DNA of 64,000 bases, taken from positions 1 to 64,000 of the forward strand of contig JABAZP010000009.1 in NCBI GenBank assembly GCA_018608405.1, given 5' to 3'. The notes beneath the pieces are model-generated. The model was not told where the DNA came from and made no database searches. It saw nothing but the letters and a program-made list of their open reading frames with translations. Below are positions 44,687 through 53,500 of the stretch, one piece after another. Made by a program: the position numbers and the translations under genes. Numbering within the stretch: position 1 is the stretch's first letter; each line of letters opens with the position of its first letter. Source of the DNA: Flavobacteriales bacterium (GTDB lineage: Bacteria; Bacteroidota; Bacteroidia; Flavobacteriales_E; Vicingaceae).

Positions 44687-45880
44687 ATGCACAACGTATC
44701 TGAAAGAATAAACCAATTATCTGAATCGCAAACCATTGCGATGGCAACAAGAAGTCGTGAATTACAAGCTGAAGGAAAAGACATTATTAGCCTAAGCTTA
44801 GGTGAACCTGATTTTCACACACCAGATCGCATTAAGAATGCTGCAAAAAAGGCAATAGATGATAATTACACGTCTTATACACCGGTTTCAGGTTACTTAG
44901 AGTTACGTCAAGCAATATCTAAGAAATTCAAAAGAGACAATAATTTAGATTATTCGCCAAACCAAATTGTTGCCTCTACTGGAGCAAAGCAATCCATTGC
45001 CAATGTAGTCTTGAGTTTGGTTAATCCCGGTGATGAAGTCATTCTACCTGCACCTTATTGGGTGAGTTACGTTGAAATCATTAAAATGGCGGAAGGCGTC
45101 CCGGTATTTGTTGAAGCCAGCATTGAGTCTGACTTTAAAATTACTGCGAATCAGTTGAGTGCTGCCATCACCGACAAGACAAAAATGATGATTTACAGCA
45201 GTCCATGTAATCCAACCGGTTCAATCTATGGCAAAGCTGAATTAGAAGCACTAGCTAAGGTTATTGCGACTAAAAAGGACTTTTACGTGATAGCGGATGA
45301 AATATACGAGCACATCAACTTTGCAGGTAAACACGAAAGTTTAGCTCAGTTTAACGAAATCTATGATCAAGTAATTACCATCAACGGTGTTTCTAAAGGT
45401 TTTGCTATGACTGGTTGGCGATTAGGATATATTGGAGCCCCGGAATGGATCGCAAAAGCATGTGATAAAATTCAAGGTCAGTTTACTTCCGCAACATGCA
45501 GCATTACTCAAAGAGCGGTAATTGAAGCCATGGAAATGGATCCTTCAGAAACATATCATATGCGAGATGCTTTCAAAGAGCGCAGAGATTATGTGATTGG
45601 AAGACTTCAGAAAATGGATGGTGTACTCATCAACCTGCCGGAAGGGGCATTTTATGCTTTCCCGAATATTGCGCAGCTATTTGGTAAAAAACACAGTAAA
45701 GGAGCGATTAATACAGCAACAGACTTGTGCATGTACTTGTTAGAAACTGCTGAAGTAGCATTGGTTACCGGTGAAGCTTTTGGAAGTCCTGAGTGCATTC
45801 GAATTTCATATGCAACATCATTAAAAGTCTTAGAAGACGCTATGAATCGGATTGAAAACGCCTTAAACCAATTGAACTAA
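44687..45880 (+). CDS. Class I aspartate aminotransferase
   Basis: 397 residues, fold type I PLP enzyme of the aspartate aminotransferase Ib group. Visible: SLSLGEPDFHTP, YTSYTPVSGYLELR, the stretch APYWVSY, SSPCNPTGSIY, VIADEIYEHI with the PLP Asp, the Schiff-base Lys in NGVSKGFAMTGWRLGY, and the substrate-binding Arg in CIRISYA. It interconverts aspartate and oxaloacetate. It leads an operon with the heptose kinase gene one base downstream. Confidence 0.92.
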   Translation: MHNVSERINQLSESQTIAMATRSRELQAEGKDIISLSLGEPDFHTPDRIKNAAKKAIDDNYTSYTPVSGYLELRQAISKKFKRDNNLDYSPNQIVASTGAKQSIANVVLSLVNPGDEVILPAPYWVSYVEIIKMAEGVPVFVEASIESDFKITANQLSAAITDKTKMMIYSSPCNPTGSIYGKAELEALAKVIATKKDFYVIADEIYEHINFAGKHESLAQFNEIYDQVITINGVSKGFAMTGWRLGYIGAPEWIAKACDKIQGQFTSATCSITQRAVIEAMEMDPSETYHMRDAFKERRDYVIGRLQKMDGVLINLPEGAFYAFPNIAQLFGKKHSKGAINTATDLCMYLLETAEVALVTGEAFGSPECIRISYATSLKVLEDAMNRIENALNQLN

Positions 45881-45881
45881 A

Positions 45882-46883
45882 ATGAAAGCGTCGAAGTCAC
45901 AACTCAACGGGTTATTTGAAAAATTTAACGACTTAACTATTCTCATTATTGGAGACGTTATGATTGACTCCTATTATTGGGGAAAGGTAGATCGAATTTC
46001 GCCTGAAGCGCCTGTGCCCATTGTTGCCGTTGAGAAAAAAGAATCTCGTTTGGGTGGTGCAGCAAACGTTGCGCTAAATGTAAAAGCAATGGGAGCAACG
46101 CCTATACTTTGTTCTGTAATTGGGGCTGATGATGATGGGAAAGAACTCATCGAGCTTACTAAAGAAAATGGTCAAACGGCTGAAGGATTGATTCAATCCT
46201 ATGATAGAAGAACAACTAAAAAGACTCGTATTATTGGGAACAATCACCAGATGTTACGAATTGACGGCGAGGACTTGCATGATTTAAATGAGACAGAAGA
46301 AGCTAGTTTTATAGAAAAAATTGAGTTAATCGTAAAATCAAGAAAAGTTGACGCTATTATTTTTGAAGATTATGACAAAGGGTGCATCACTCCTAGTCTT
46401 ATTAAAAAAGTGGTAGAGTTAGCGATTGAGAATAGCATTCCTACAACGGTAGATCCAAAGAAAAACAACTTCATCAACTACAACCGTGTAACCCTTTTTA
46501 AACCCAATTTAAAAGAATTAAAAGAAGGTCTAAAAATAGATTTCAATCACAGGAATCAAGATGAATTAGAAGCTGAAATTGCAAAGTTAGAGCTTAAATT
46601 ACAGAACAAAAATACACTAATAACACTCTCTGAATTAGGAGTTTTTATCAATTCACCTAAAGTAAAACATCATGTACAAGCCCACCACAGAGATATTACT
46701 GATGTTTCAGGTGCAGGCGACACAGTCATTAGTGTTGCAACACTTTGCTTAGCGCTTGATCAAGAACCTGAAATGATTGCAGAGCTTTCCAATTTAGCCG
46801 GAGGTTTAGTTTGTGAGAATGTAGGTGTTGTTCCTGTTGATAAGTTCGAGTTGTTAGAAGAGGCTATTCGACTATTCACTTAA
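45882..46883 (+). CDS. D-glycero-beta-D-manno-heptose-7-phosphate kinase (RfaE1/HldE N-domain type)
   Basis: 333 residues. PfkB-family sugar kinase: IGDVMIDSYYWGKVDRISPEAP, RLGGAANVALNVKAMGA, and the catalytic GAGD in DVSGAGDTVIS. The cytidylyltransferase domain of bifunctional HldE is missing, so this is the kinase alone, which fits Bacteroidota. It phosphorylates heptose-7-phosphate at C1 for LPS inner-core heptose. The product ADP-heptose also needs an adenylyltransferase, which is not in this window. Confidence 0.88.
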   Translation: MKASKSQLNGLFEKFNDLTILIIGDVMIDSYYWGKVDRISPEAPVPIVAVEKKESRLGGAANVALNVKAMGATPILCSVIGADDDGKELIELTKENGQTAEGLIQSYDRRTTKKTRIIGNNHQMLRIDGEDLHDLNETEEASFIEKIELIVKSRKVDAIIFEDYDKGCITPSLIKKVVELAIENSIPTTVDPKKNNFINYNRVTLFKPNLKELKEGLKIDFNHRNQDELEAEIAKLELKLQNKNTLITLSELGVFINSPKVKHHVQAHHRDITDVSGAGDTVISVATLCLALDQEPEMIAELSNLAGGLVCENVGVVPVDKFELLEEAIRLFT

Positions 46884-46892
46884 TCTACTATT

Positions 46893-47449
46893 TTGAAATT
46901 ACTCCTAAGTATTTGTATCGTATTATTGAGTTTCGAAGGGTTCGCTCAAGGCGACTCTTGGAAAGAAGAAATTGACAAGAGCAATGATCTTGCATGGAAA
47001 ATTGCTGAATCAAAAACGGTTGAAGCATATCAACTTTCTAATGAAAGTAAGAGAGCAAGTATTGAAAAAGAGTACACCCGAAAAAGGAAGGCGCAAATAA
47101 CACACGGTTTTTCGTGGTTGACAAATCAGATGACAAGAGAGAGTTAAGCTTTTCAGACAATACGATTAAACTAGACCACGACTTACTTTTTCCAAATGAG
47201 GAAAAAAGCAATGAACTGGAGTTTTACAAAATTAATACAAGTAGTGGAGAGATTACGAAACTAACGAAAGTTACTTTTTACAACGGAAACGAACAGTCTA
47301 TTAAAAAACAATTGAGCTTAATCGTGTCCCTTCAAGAAAGCAGCGACAAAGAACAGATTATAACAGAGAGTTTTTCTTTTTTGCAATCGATATACGGAAA
47401 TTTAAGTAGTGAGAATTGGGTCAACTATTTCAATCTAAATTTCAACTAA
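46893..47449 (+). pseudogene. Secreted hypothetical protein with one frameshift
   Basis: The first part (TTG 46893) has a signal peptide (MKLLLSICIVLLSFEGFAQ) and a helical charged region, but its frame ends at 47145-47147. The -1 frame continues TRFFVVDKSDDKRELSFSDNTI and runs to 47449. The best join is near 47085-47098, where an A/G-rich stretch precedes it. One missing base explains the break. Together the parts give about 185 residues of unknown function. It follows the heptose kinase gene with a 9-base gap. Confidence 0.6.
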
Positions 47450-47597
47450 TACATTCATACTTCGCTAATCTCCTTTAAAAAAATGGGAGAACTAACATAG
47501 TATTGCTATTTGTGAAGGTTAACGACTAGAGCTGCAAATTCTTAATTTCGTGTCCGTAGTTATAACCAATAAGTCTATTTCAACAGCAATCAATTAA

Positions 47598-48230
47598 ATG
47601 CTCACCCTTCCCTCCTCTTGTTTTGCTCCTATTCTCCAATATGCATTAATTTATGATGCTGGAAACTATCGTACAGAGCGTAAAGAGCATTTTATAAAAC
47701 AAAGTTATCGAAGTCGATATCAAATCTATGGAGCAAATGGCTTGTTAAATTTAGTTGTTCCGCTTAAAAAATGGAAAAACCATACTCTAATTGAAAAAAT
47801 TGAAATAAGTTACGATGAAGATTGGCAGCAATTGCATTGGCGCTCCATTGAGTCGGCTTATCGAGCTTCTCCCTTTTTTGAATTCTATGAGGAAGAAATA
47901 AAACCACTCGTTTTTTCTAAAGAGATAAATTTACTGTTGCGTAATTCGCAAATAGAGCAGGCTATTTGCAAACTAATCGGGATTTCGTCTACTGTCATAT
48001 TTACTGAAAGTTACGACCAACAAGAACCCGATTGGAGAACCATCATCAACCCCAAGAACAAAACAGAAATAGAATCCGTTTCATTGCCCAAATACATTCA
48101 GGTTTTCGAAGACAAACATGGATTTATTCCAAATTTGAGTATTCTAGATTTGCTGTTTAACTTAGGACCTGAAAGTAAACTCTATTTAACACAACTTAAT
48201 CAAGCATTAACAGATGGCAAAAAAGATTGA
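47598..48230 (+). CDS. WbqC family protein
   Basis: 210 residues. The start FAPILQYALIYDA and the motifs HFIKQSYRSRYQIYGANG, LVVPLKKWKN and WRSIESAYRASPFFEFYEE are typical of WbqC-like proteins, a family linked to O-antigen or envelope glycan loci without proven activity. The carboxylase gene starts 17 bases before this stop. Confidence 0.85.
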   Translation: MLTLPSSCFAPILQYALIYDAGNYRTERKEHFIKQSYRSRYQIYGANGLLNLVVPLKKWKNHTLIEKIEISYDEDWQQLHWRSIESAYRASPFFEFYEEEIKPLVFSKEINLLLRNSQIEQAICKLIGISSTVIFTESYDQQEPDWRTIINPKNKTEIESVSLPKYIQVFEDKHGFIPNLSILDLLFNLGPESKLYLTQLNQALTDGKKD

Positions 48231-49854
48231 TATTGAGGAGAGTAAAAATGACGACAGCATCCGAATGATGATATCCGATTTAAAGAGAAAGCAAGAGCAA
48301 ATCAATTTAGGTGGCGGTCAAAGTAAAATTGACAAGCAACATGCTAAAGGTAAACTTATTGCCAGAGAACGTATTGACTTTTTACTAGATGATAAAGATA
48401 ACTGCATTGAGATTGGTTCGTTTGTGGGAGATGGCATGTATGAAGAGTATGGAGGGTGCCCTTCCGGTGGAGTTGTTGTAAAAATTGGATACGTCAGTAA
48501 AAAGTTATGTATTATCGTTGCTAATGACGCCACAGTTAAAGCTGGTGCATGGTTCCCAATTACCGCAAAAAAGAATTTAAGAGCGCAAGAAATCTCTATT
48601 GAGAATCGGTTGCCAATCATTTATCTTGTAGACAGTGCAGGAGTTTTCTTACCCATGCAAGATGAAATATTTCCGGACAAAGAACACTTTGGTAGAATGT
48701 TTCGGAACAACGCCATTATGAGCAGCATGGGAATAAGTCAAATAGCGGCAGTAATGGGCTCTTGTGTTGCAGGCGGCGCATATTTACCCATTATGAGTGA
48801 TGAAGCGCTAATTGTTGATAAAACAGGCTCTATCTTCTTAGCAAGCTCGTATTTGGTAAAAGCGGCCGTTGGGGAAGATGTTGACAACGAAACCTTGGGT
48901 GGAGCAACCACACACTGTGAAATTTCGGGTGTTACCGACTACAAGAGTAAAGACGATAAGGATTGCCTCACCTCCATTCGAAACATTATGGATAAAATGG
49001 GCGATAGCAATAAAGCCGGATTTAACAGAGAGAAGTCGGTAAAGCCAAATACTGATGAAAAGACACTCTACAGTAAAATTCCTTACGATAGAAACAAACA
49101 GTACGATGTAAAAGAGATTATTAACTGCCTGGTTGACAATAGCGAATTTGAAGAATACAAAGCCTTGCACGGAAAAACCATCGTTTGTGGCTATGCTAGA
49201 ATTGATGGTTGGGCAGTTGGAATTGTTGCCAACCAGCGGAAATTGGTAAAAACTAAAACTGGCGAAATGCATTTTGGTGGAGTCATTTATTCAGATTCTG
49301 CAGATAAAGCCGCCCGATTCATTATGAATTGTAACCAAAAGAAAATTCCACTTGTATTTTTACAAGACGTCACCGGATTTATGGTGGGTTCAAAGTCTGA
49401 GCATGGGGGAATTATTAAGGATGGTGCAAAAATGGTAAATGCCATGGCCAACTCAGTTGTACCTAAGTTTACCATTGTCATGGGCAACAGTTACGGTGCC
49501 GGAAACTACGCCATGTGTGGAAAAGCATACGATCCACGACTTATTGCAGCGTGGCCCACTGCAAACATTGCGGTTATGAGCGGAGCTTCTGCAGCTAAAA
49601 CATTGTTACAAATTCAAGTCGCTACCTTAAAAGCAAAAGGTGAAGTAATTACAGAAGAAGCAAAAGACAAATTATTAAAAGAAATTACGGAACGTTACGA
49701 CAAACAAACTTCACCTTATTATGCTGCAAGCCGACTATGGGTAGACAATGTAATAGATCCATTAGACACCAGACGATGGGTTTCCATGGGAATTGAGGCA
49801 GCGAATAATGCCCCCATAGAAAAACCGTACAACGTTGGGGTCATCCAAACTTAA
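48214..49854 (+). CDS. Acyl-CoA carboxylase carboxyltransferase (beta) subunit, methylcrotonoyl/propionyl type
   Basis: 546 residues. Crotonase-fold carboxyltransferase with an N-half (YGGCPSGGVV; VMGSCVAGGAYLP; SDEALIVDKTGSIFL) and C-half (HGGIIKDGAKMVNAMANS; TIVMGNSYGAGNYAMCGKAY). The oxyanion loops are present. The closest look is to methylcrotonoyl-CoA carboxylase beta, but propionyl-CoA is also used in this family. The biotin subunit is not in the window. With the methylmalonyl-CoA mutase gene at 63003 this could support propionate or branched-chain amino-acid breakdown, though the distance is 13 kb. Confidence 0.88.
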   Translation: MAKKIDIEESKNDDSIRMMISDLKRKQEQINLGGGQSKIDKQHAKGKLIARERIDFLLDDKDNCIEIGSFVGDGMYEEYGGCPSGGVVVKIGYVSKKLCIIVANDATVKAGAWFPITAKKNLRAQEISIENRLPIIYLVDSAGVFLPMQDEIFPDKEHFGRMFRNNAIMSSMGISQIAAVMGSCVAGGAYLPIMSDEALIVDKTGSIFLASSYLVKAAVGEDVDNETLGGATTHCEISGVTDYKSKDDKDCLTSIRNIMDKMGDSNKAGFNREKSVKPNTDEKTLYSKIPYDRNKQYDVKEIINCLVDNSEFEEYKALHGKTIVCGYARIDGWAVGIVANQRKLVKTKTGEMHFGGVIYSDSADKAARFIMNCNQKKIPLVFLQDVTGFMVGSKSEHGGIIKDGAKMVNAMANSVVPKFTIVMGNSYGAGNYAMCGKAYDPRLIAAWPTANIAVMSGASAAKTLLQIQVATLKAKGEVITEEAKDKLLKEITERYDKQTSPYYAASRLWVDNVIDPLDTRRWVSMGIEAANNAPIEKPYNVGVIQT

Positions 49855-49881
49855 TTTTAAAAGACCTCTGATTCTAACTCC

Positions 49882-50613
49882 ATGAGTTATTTCATCCTCT
49901 TTTTGTGCGGAATTGTCGCCTACATTGTCAGCACCTTATCTGGTGGTGGTGGGGCTTTAATTCTGCTGCCAATTGTAGGATTTTATCTAAGTCCTGCCGT
50001 GGTCGCTCCAGTTGTTAACCTCGGTAACATGATCGGGCGGCCTGCTCGTCTGATATTGTTCTGGAAAGACATTCAATGGAAGCTGGTTGCGTTTTACGTT
50101 CCTTCTGCCCTGCTTGGTGCTATTGTCGGTGCACTCATTTTTGTTGAGCTTAATGCAGAATGGATTCAATTGTTATTGGGTCTGTTTTTAGTTTCCACAG
50201 CATTTCAATTTCGTTTTGGTAAAAAGAAAACTTCTTTTGGAATGAAATTATGGTACTTTATTCCACTGGGTTTTATAGTGACCCTCATTTCTACTCTGTT
50301 TGGTGCCACAGGTGCTGTATTAAATCCATTTTACCTGAACATGGGACTTGTAAAAGAGAAGTTAATTGCCACTAAAACGGCAAACTCATTTTTTGCAGGC
50401 TTTGCTCAGCTTGGTAGCTACACTTTTTTGGGAGTTCTCCATGGGGAGCTATGGGGTTATGGAATCCTAATTGGCTTGGGTGCTGTTATTGGAAACATTT
50501 TTGGCAAAAAATTGCTTTCTAAAATGAGCGATCAAGGATTTAGAAAATTGGTCGTTCTAATTATGACCATAAGTGGAATCGTGATGATTGCTAAGTACTT
50601 TTTAAATATTTAA
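49882..50613 (+). CDS. TauE/SafE family sulfite/organosulfur exporter-like membrane protein
   Basis: 243 residues with eight or so hydrophobic segments. The TauE pattern occurs twice: STLSGGGGALILLPIVGFY near the start and STLFGATGAVLNPFYLNMG in the middle. Members export sulfite, sulfoacetate or related anions, but most have unknown substrates. It lies 27 bases after the carboxylase gene. A link with the cysteine dioxygenase locus 43 kb away is only speculative. Confidence 0.85.
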   Translation: MSYFILFLCGIVAYIVSTLSGGGGALILLPIVGFYLSPAVVAPVVNLGNMIGRPARLILFWKDIQWKLVAFYVPSALLGAIVGALIFVELNAEWIQLLLGLFLVSTAFQFRFGKKKTSFGMKLWYFIPLGFIVTLISTLFGATGAVLNPFYLNMGLVKEKLIATKTANSFFAGFAQLGSYTFLGVLHGELWGYGILIGLGAVIGNIFGKKLLSKMSDQGFRKLVVLIMTISGIVMIAKYFLNI

Positions 50614-50649
50614 AAAACTACAGCTACAAAATACTCATCCAAGTCTTCT

Positions 50650-50657
50650 TACTTTTA
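50650..50657 (+). promoter_or_regulatory. -7-like element TACTTTTA six bases before the sulfatase ATG
   Basis: One mismatch to TAnnTTTG, six bases before ATG 50664. An out-of-frame ATG lies at 50660. Confidence 0.3.
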
Positions 50658-50663
50658 CGATGA

Positions 50664-52535
50664 ATGAAATCACTGGGAAAAACCTACATCATTTTTGGGC
50701 TAAAATTGGCACTACTCTTTTGGTTATTTAGCCTATTTAGGGTGCTTTTCTACTTATTTAATTCCAATTATTTTCCACAACCAGAAGCGATTAACTTTAT
50801 CGGCGGATTGCGTTTCGATTGGTTAACCATCACAATTTTATATTTGCCCTTTTTTATTTCTCTTTGGTTTTTCCCGCGATCCAATACGCTTTTTCAAAAG
50901 ATTTTATTCTTGTTTTCTACTGCTCTTGCTATTGCTAGCAACTTTTTAGATTTTGAATATTTCAAATTCACCCAAAAACGAACTACCTCCGATTTATTTA
51001 CTACCAAAGGGATTGAAGAAGATGTTTTTCGTTTGTTACCCCAGTTCATTTATGATTATTGGTATTTGGGTATTCTAGCAATACTCTGTTTTTGGCTCGT
51101 TAAGGTAGCTTACGAGAAAATCAATCAGATTAAAACTGAACGTTTGTCGTGGAAGGCTTATCTGCTATTTAGCGTACCGGTATTTGCATTGACCTTTGTT
51201 GGTTTTAGAGGAGGCGTGCAATTGAAACCACTAAATGTAATTCAAGCATCTCAATATGCCAAATCTCAGAATATTCCTTTAGTAACAAACACTAGCTTTA
51301 CCTTAATAAAGTCTACAAATAAAGAGAGTATTGTAGTTAAAGATTACTTTGATGAGACAGAGCTAAGTTCCATTTACAGCCCAATACAAAAATTCTCCAG
51401 TGACAGTGTTTCGAAAAATCTAAATGTCGTCTTAATCATCGCTGAAAGTTTCTCTCAAGAATACATTGGCTTTTATAATTATGGAATTGGCTACACTCCA
51501 TTTCTAGACAGCCTGCTTAGCCACAGTGTTGTTTTTAAAAATGCTTTTGCCAATGGTAAAAAATCCATTGAAGCGTTGCCGGCTATTTTATCAAGCATTC
51601 CTACCTTAAGTAATACTTCCTATATATCTAGTAAATATGGAGGAAATGCGATAGAAAGTCTGCCTAGAACTTTAAAAAAACAAGGTTATTCCTCTGCTTT
51701 TTATCATGGAGGAGCAAACGGTACCATGGGATTCCAGGCCTTTACACAGATTGCAGGAATCGATAACTACTGCGGTGAAGAAGATTATCCACATGAAGAA
51801 GATTTTGATGGCAATTGGGGAATATTTGACGAACCATATCTTCAATATTGCATAGGGCAGTTTTCAGCTATGACCCCTCCATTTTTTGGTAGCATATTCA
51901 CCCTTTCTTCTCACCATCCCTACACAATTCCCAAGCAATACACCGGCAAGTTTCCAACAGGGACCTTGCCAATTCATGAAAGCATTGGATACTCAGATTA
52001 TGCGCTAGAACAATTCTTTTCTGAAGCTAAAAAATCTTCTTGGTTCGAAAATACGTTATTCATTATCACCGCTGATCATACTCAGGCGAATTCAAATCAA
52101 TGGTACAATAACCCAGTTGGAATGTACCGAATACCTATCGCCTATTACTGTCCGAAATACTTACCCGATACAATAATCAATACCGTTACTCAGCAAGTAG
52201 ACATCTTCCCTACTACATTAGATTTATTGGGGGTAGAAAGTTCAATCATAAGTTTTGGCCAATCTGCCTTTAATGATACCATGCATTTCTCTGTAAGTTA
52301 TTTAAATGGCATTTATCAAATTATTACAGGTGATTACTGTTTGCAATTTAATGGCGAAGAAACCATTGGGCTCTATGATTGGAAAGAAGATAATAAATTG
52401 GTTAACAACCTAGCTAAGTCACAGAAAATCGATTTAATCGAAATTCAAACCAAGATTGAAAAACAATTAAAAGCATACCTCCAGCAGTGCCAAGCAAGAA
52501 TAGTAAACAACAAACTAACCTACAATGGAGAGTAA
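50664..52535 (+). CDS. LTA synthase-like sulfatase-fold phosphotransferase
   Basis: 623 residues. Five N-terminal transmembrane helices (about 1-180) and a periplasmic sulfatase-like domain (about 250-560). Metal and nucleophile residues: Glu in IIAESFSQEYIG, the nucleophile region ANGKKSIEALPAIL (Ser/Thr at the KS position), HHPYTIP and TADHTQANS. Such enzymes move phosphoglycerol or phosphoethanolamine onto glycans or lipids. The exact transfer is unknown, and Gram-negative Bacteroidota lack LTA. The lipid kinase gene overlaps its end by 11 bases, suggesting linked lipid chemistry. Confidence 0.87.
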   Translation: MKSLGKTYIIFGLKLALLFWLFSLFRVLFYLFNSNYFPQPEAINFIGGLRFDWLTITILYLPFFISLWFFPRSNTLFQKILFLFSTALAIASNFLDFEYFKFTQKRTTSDLFTTKGIEEDVFRLLPQFIYDYWYLGILAILCFWLVKVAYEKINQIKTERLSWKAYLLFSVPVFALTFVGFRGGVQLKPLNVIQASQYAKSQNIPLVTNTSFTLIKSTNKESIVVKDYFDETELSSIYSPIQKFSSDSVSKNLNVVLIIAESFSQEYIGFYNYGIGYTPFLDSLLSHSVVFKNAFANGKKSIEALPAILSSIPTLSNTSYISSKYGGNAIESLPRTLKKQGYSSAFYHGGANGTMGFQAFTQIAGIDNYCGEEDYPHEEDFDGNWGIFDEPYLQYCIGQFSAMTPPFFGSIFTLSSHHPYTIPKQYTGKFPTGTLPIHESIGYSDYALEQFFSEAKKSSWFENTLFIITADHTQANSNQWYNNPVGMYRIPIAYYCPKYLPDTIINTVTQQVDIFPTTLDLLGVESSIISFGQSAFNDTMHFSVSYLNGIYQIITGDYCLQFNGEETIGLYDWKEDNKLVNNLAKSQKIDLIEIQTKIEKQLKAYLQQCQARIVNNKLTYNGE

Positions 52536-53391
52536 GAAGTTACTATTTATTGTAAATCCAGTCTCTGGAGTAAAAAGTAAAAAAACTGCCATAGAATTAT
52601 TGAAAAGTAATTTAGATGATCATATCTCATACACCGTTGTTGAGACAGTAAGAGCAAATCACGCTTCTGAATTGGCAAATCAGGCGATAGTAGATGGATT
52701 TGATGCCGTTATTGCCGTTGGCGGTGATGGAACAGTAAATGAAGTTGGAAAAGCATTAGTTAATTCAGGTGTTGCGTTAGGTGTTTTGCCATTTGGCTCA
52801 GGGAATGGTTTTGCACGCCATCGTAAAATTCCAATAATAGTAAAAGATTCTATTAAATTAATTAATCAATTTTCTACTAAAACAATAGATACAGCAACAT
52901 TAAATGGTGAGGTTTTTTTAACTACTGCCGGCATTGGTTTCGATGCTCATGTGGGTTGGAAATTTTCAGAAAGTAGAAGCAGGGGTTTTCTCACCTACTC
53001 GCAAATTGCCGTAAATGAATTTATTGGCTATAAAGAAGAAGATTATCATTTAATCATTGACGGTAACGAACTAAAAACGAAAGCCTTTGTAATTAGCATT
53101 GCAAATGGTGGACAGTATGGAAATAACGCGTGGATTGCTCCTGATGCCTCTATGGAAGATGGAAAATTAAACGTTTGTATTATCAGACCTTTTCCTGCTC
53201 ATTTTACACCAGACATTGTGCTAAAGCTTTTTAGTAAAAACTTAACTGCTTCAAAATATTACCAATCGATTGAGGCGGAAAAAATACAAATCATTAAGGC
53301 ACACAAATATCATCTAGATGGGGAACCTCGAGAAACAAATGGTGACCTCGTCATTCAAGTTGTACCTAAGTCGCTAAAGGTAATATGTTAA
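52525..53391 (+). CDS. Diacylglycerol/lipid kinase family protein (YegS/BmrU-like)
   Basis: 288 residues. DAGK catalytic domain: NPVSGVKSKK, GGDGTVNEVGKAL and LPFGSGNGFARH, then a beta-sandwich lipid-binding domain with TTAGIGFDAHVGW and the conserved DGEPRE at the end. It phosphorylates a lipid hydroxyl, such as diacylglycerol, and would recycle the diacylglycerol released by phosphoglycerol transferases, consistent with the overlapping upstream gene. Confidence 0.9.
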   Translation: MESKKLLFIVNPVSGVKSKKTAIELLKSNLDDHISYTVVETVRANHASELANQAIVDGFDAVIAVGGDGTVNEVGKALVNSGVALGVLPFGSGNGFARHRKIPIIVKDSIKLINQFSTKTIDTATLNGEVFLTTAGIGFDAHVGWKFSESRSRGFLTYSQIAVNEFIGYKEEDYHLIIDGNELKTKAFVISIANGGQYGNNAWIAPDASMEDGKLNVCIIRPFPAHFTPDIVLKLFSKNLTASKYYQSIEAEKIQIIKAHKYHLDGEPRETNGDLVIQVVPKSLKVIC

Positions 53392-53420
53392 TGGTATTAA
53401 GAGTGTTGAATGAATAGCCG

Positions 53421-53435
53421 TGCCTGCGGCAGGCA
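53421..53435. repeat. GC-rich palindrome TGCCTGC-G-GCAGGCA
   Basis: A perfect inverted repeat with one central base, in the convergent gap between the lipid kinase and OstA-like genes. It is the only GC-rich patch in an AT-rich spacer; such CCTGC/GCAGG palindromes are scattered in Bacteroidota genomes. No T-run follows. Confidence 0.5.
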
Positions 53436-53500
53436 GGTGTGGAATGGAGAGTGGAGTAATAGGTAATTATCAGGCTGAGCAATAGTCAATGTCTGGCTAA

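Noticed and set aside
48838-49272. 144-codon minus-strand frame inside the acyl-CoA carboxylase gene
   Set aside because: The plus strand encodes the well-conserved carboxyltransferase; the antisense frame lacks motifs and a start context.
49882-50613. Functional link of the TauE-like exporter with the taurine-like operon at 4.7-6.7 kb
   Set aside because: The genes are 43 kb apart with unrelated neighbours, and most TauE/SafE proteins have unknown substrates, so no link is claimed.
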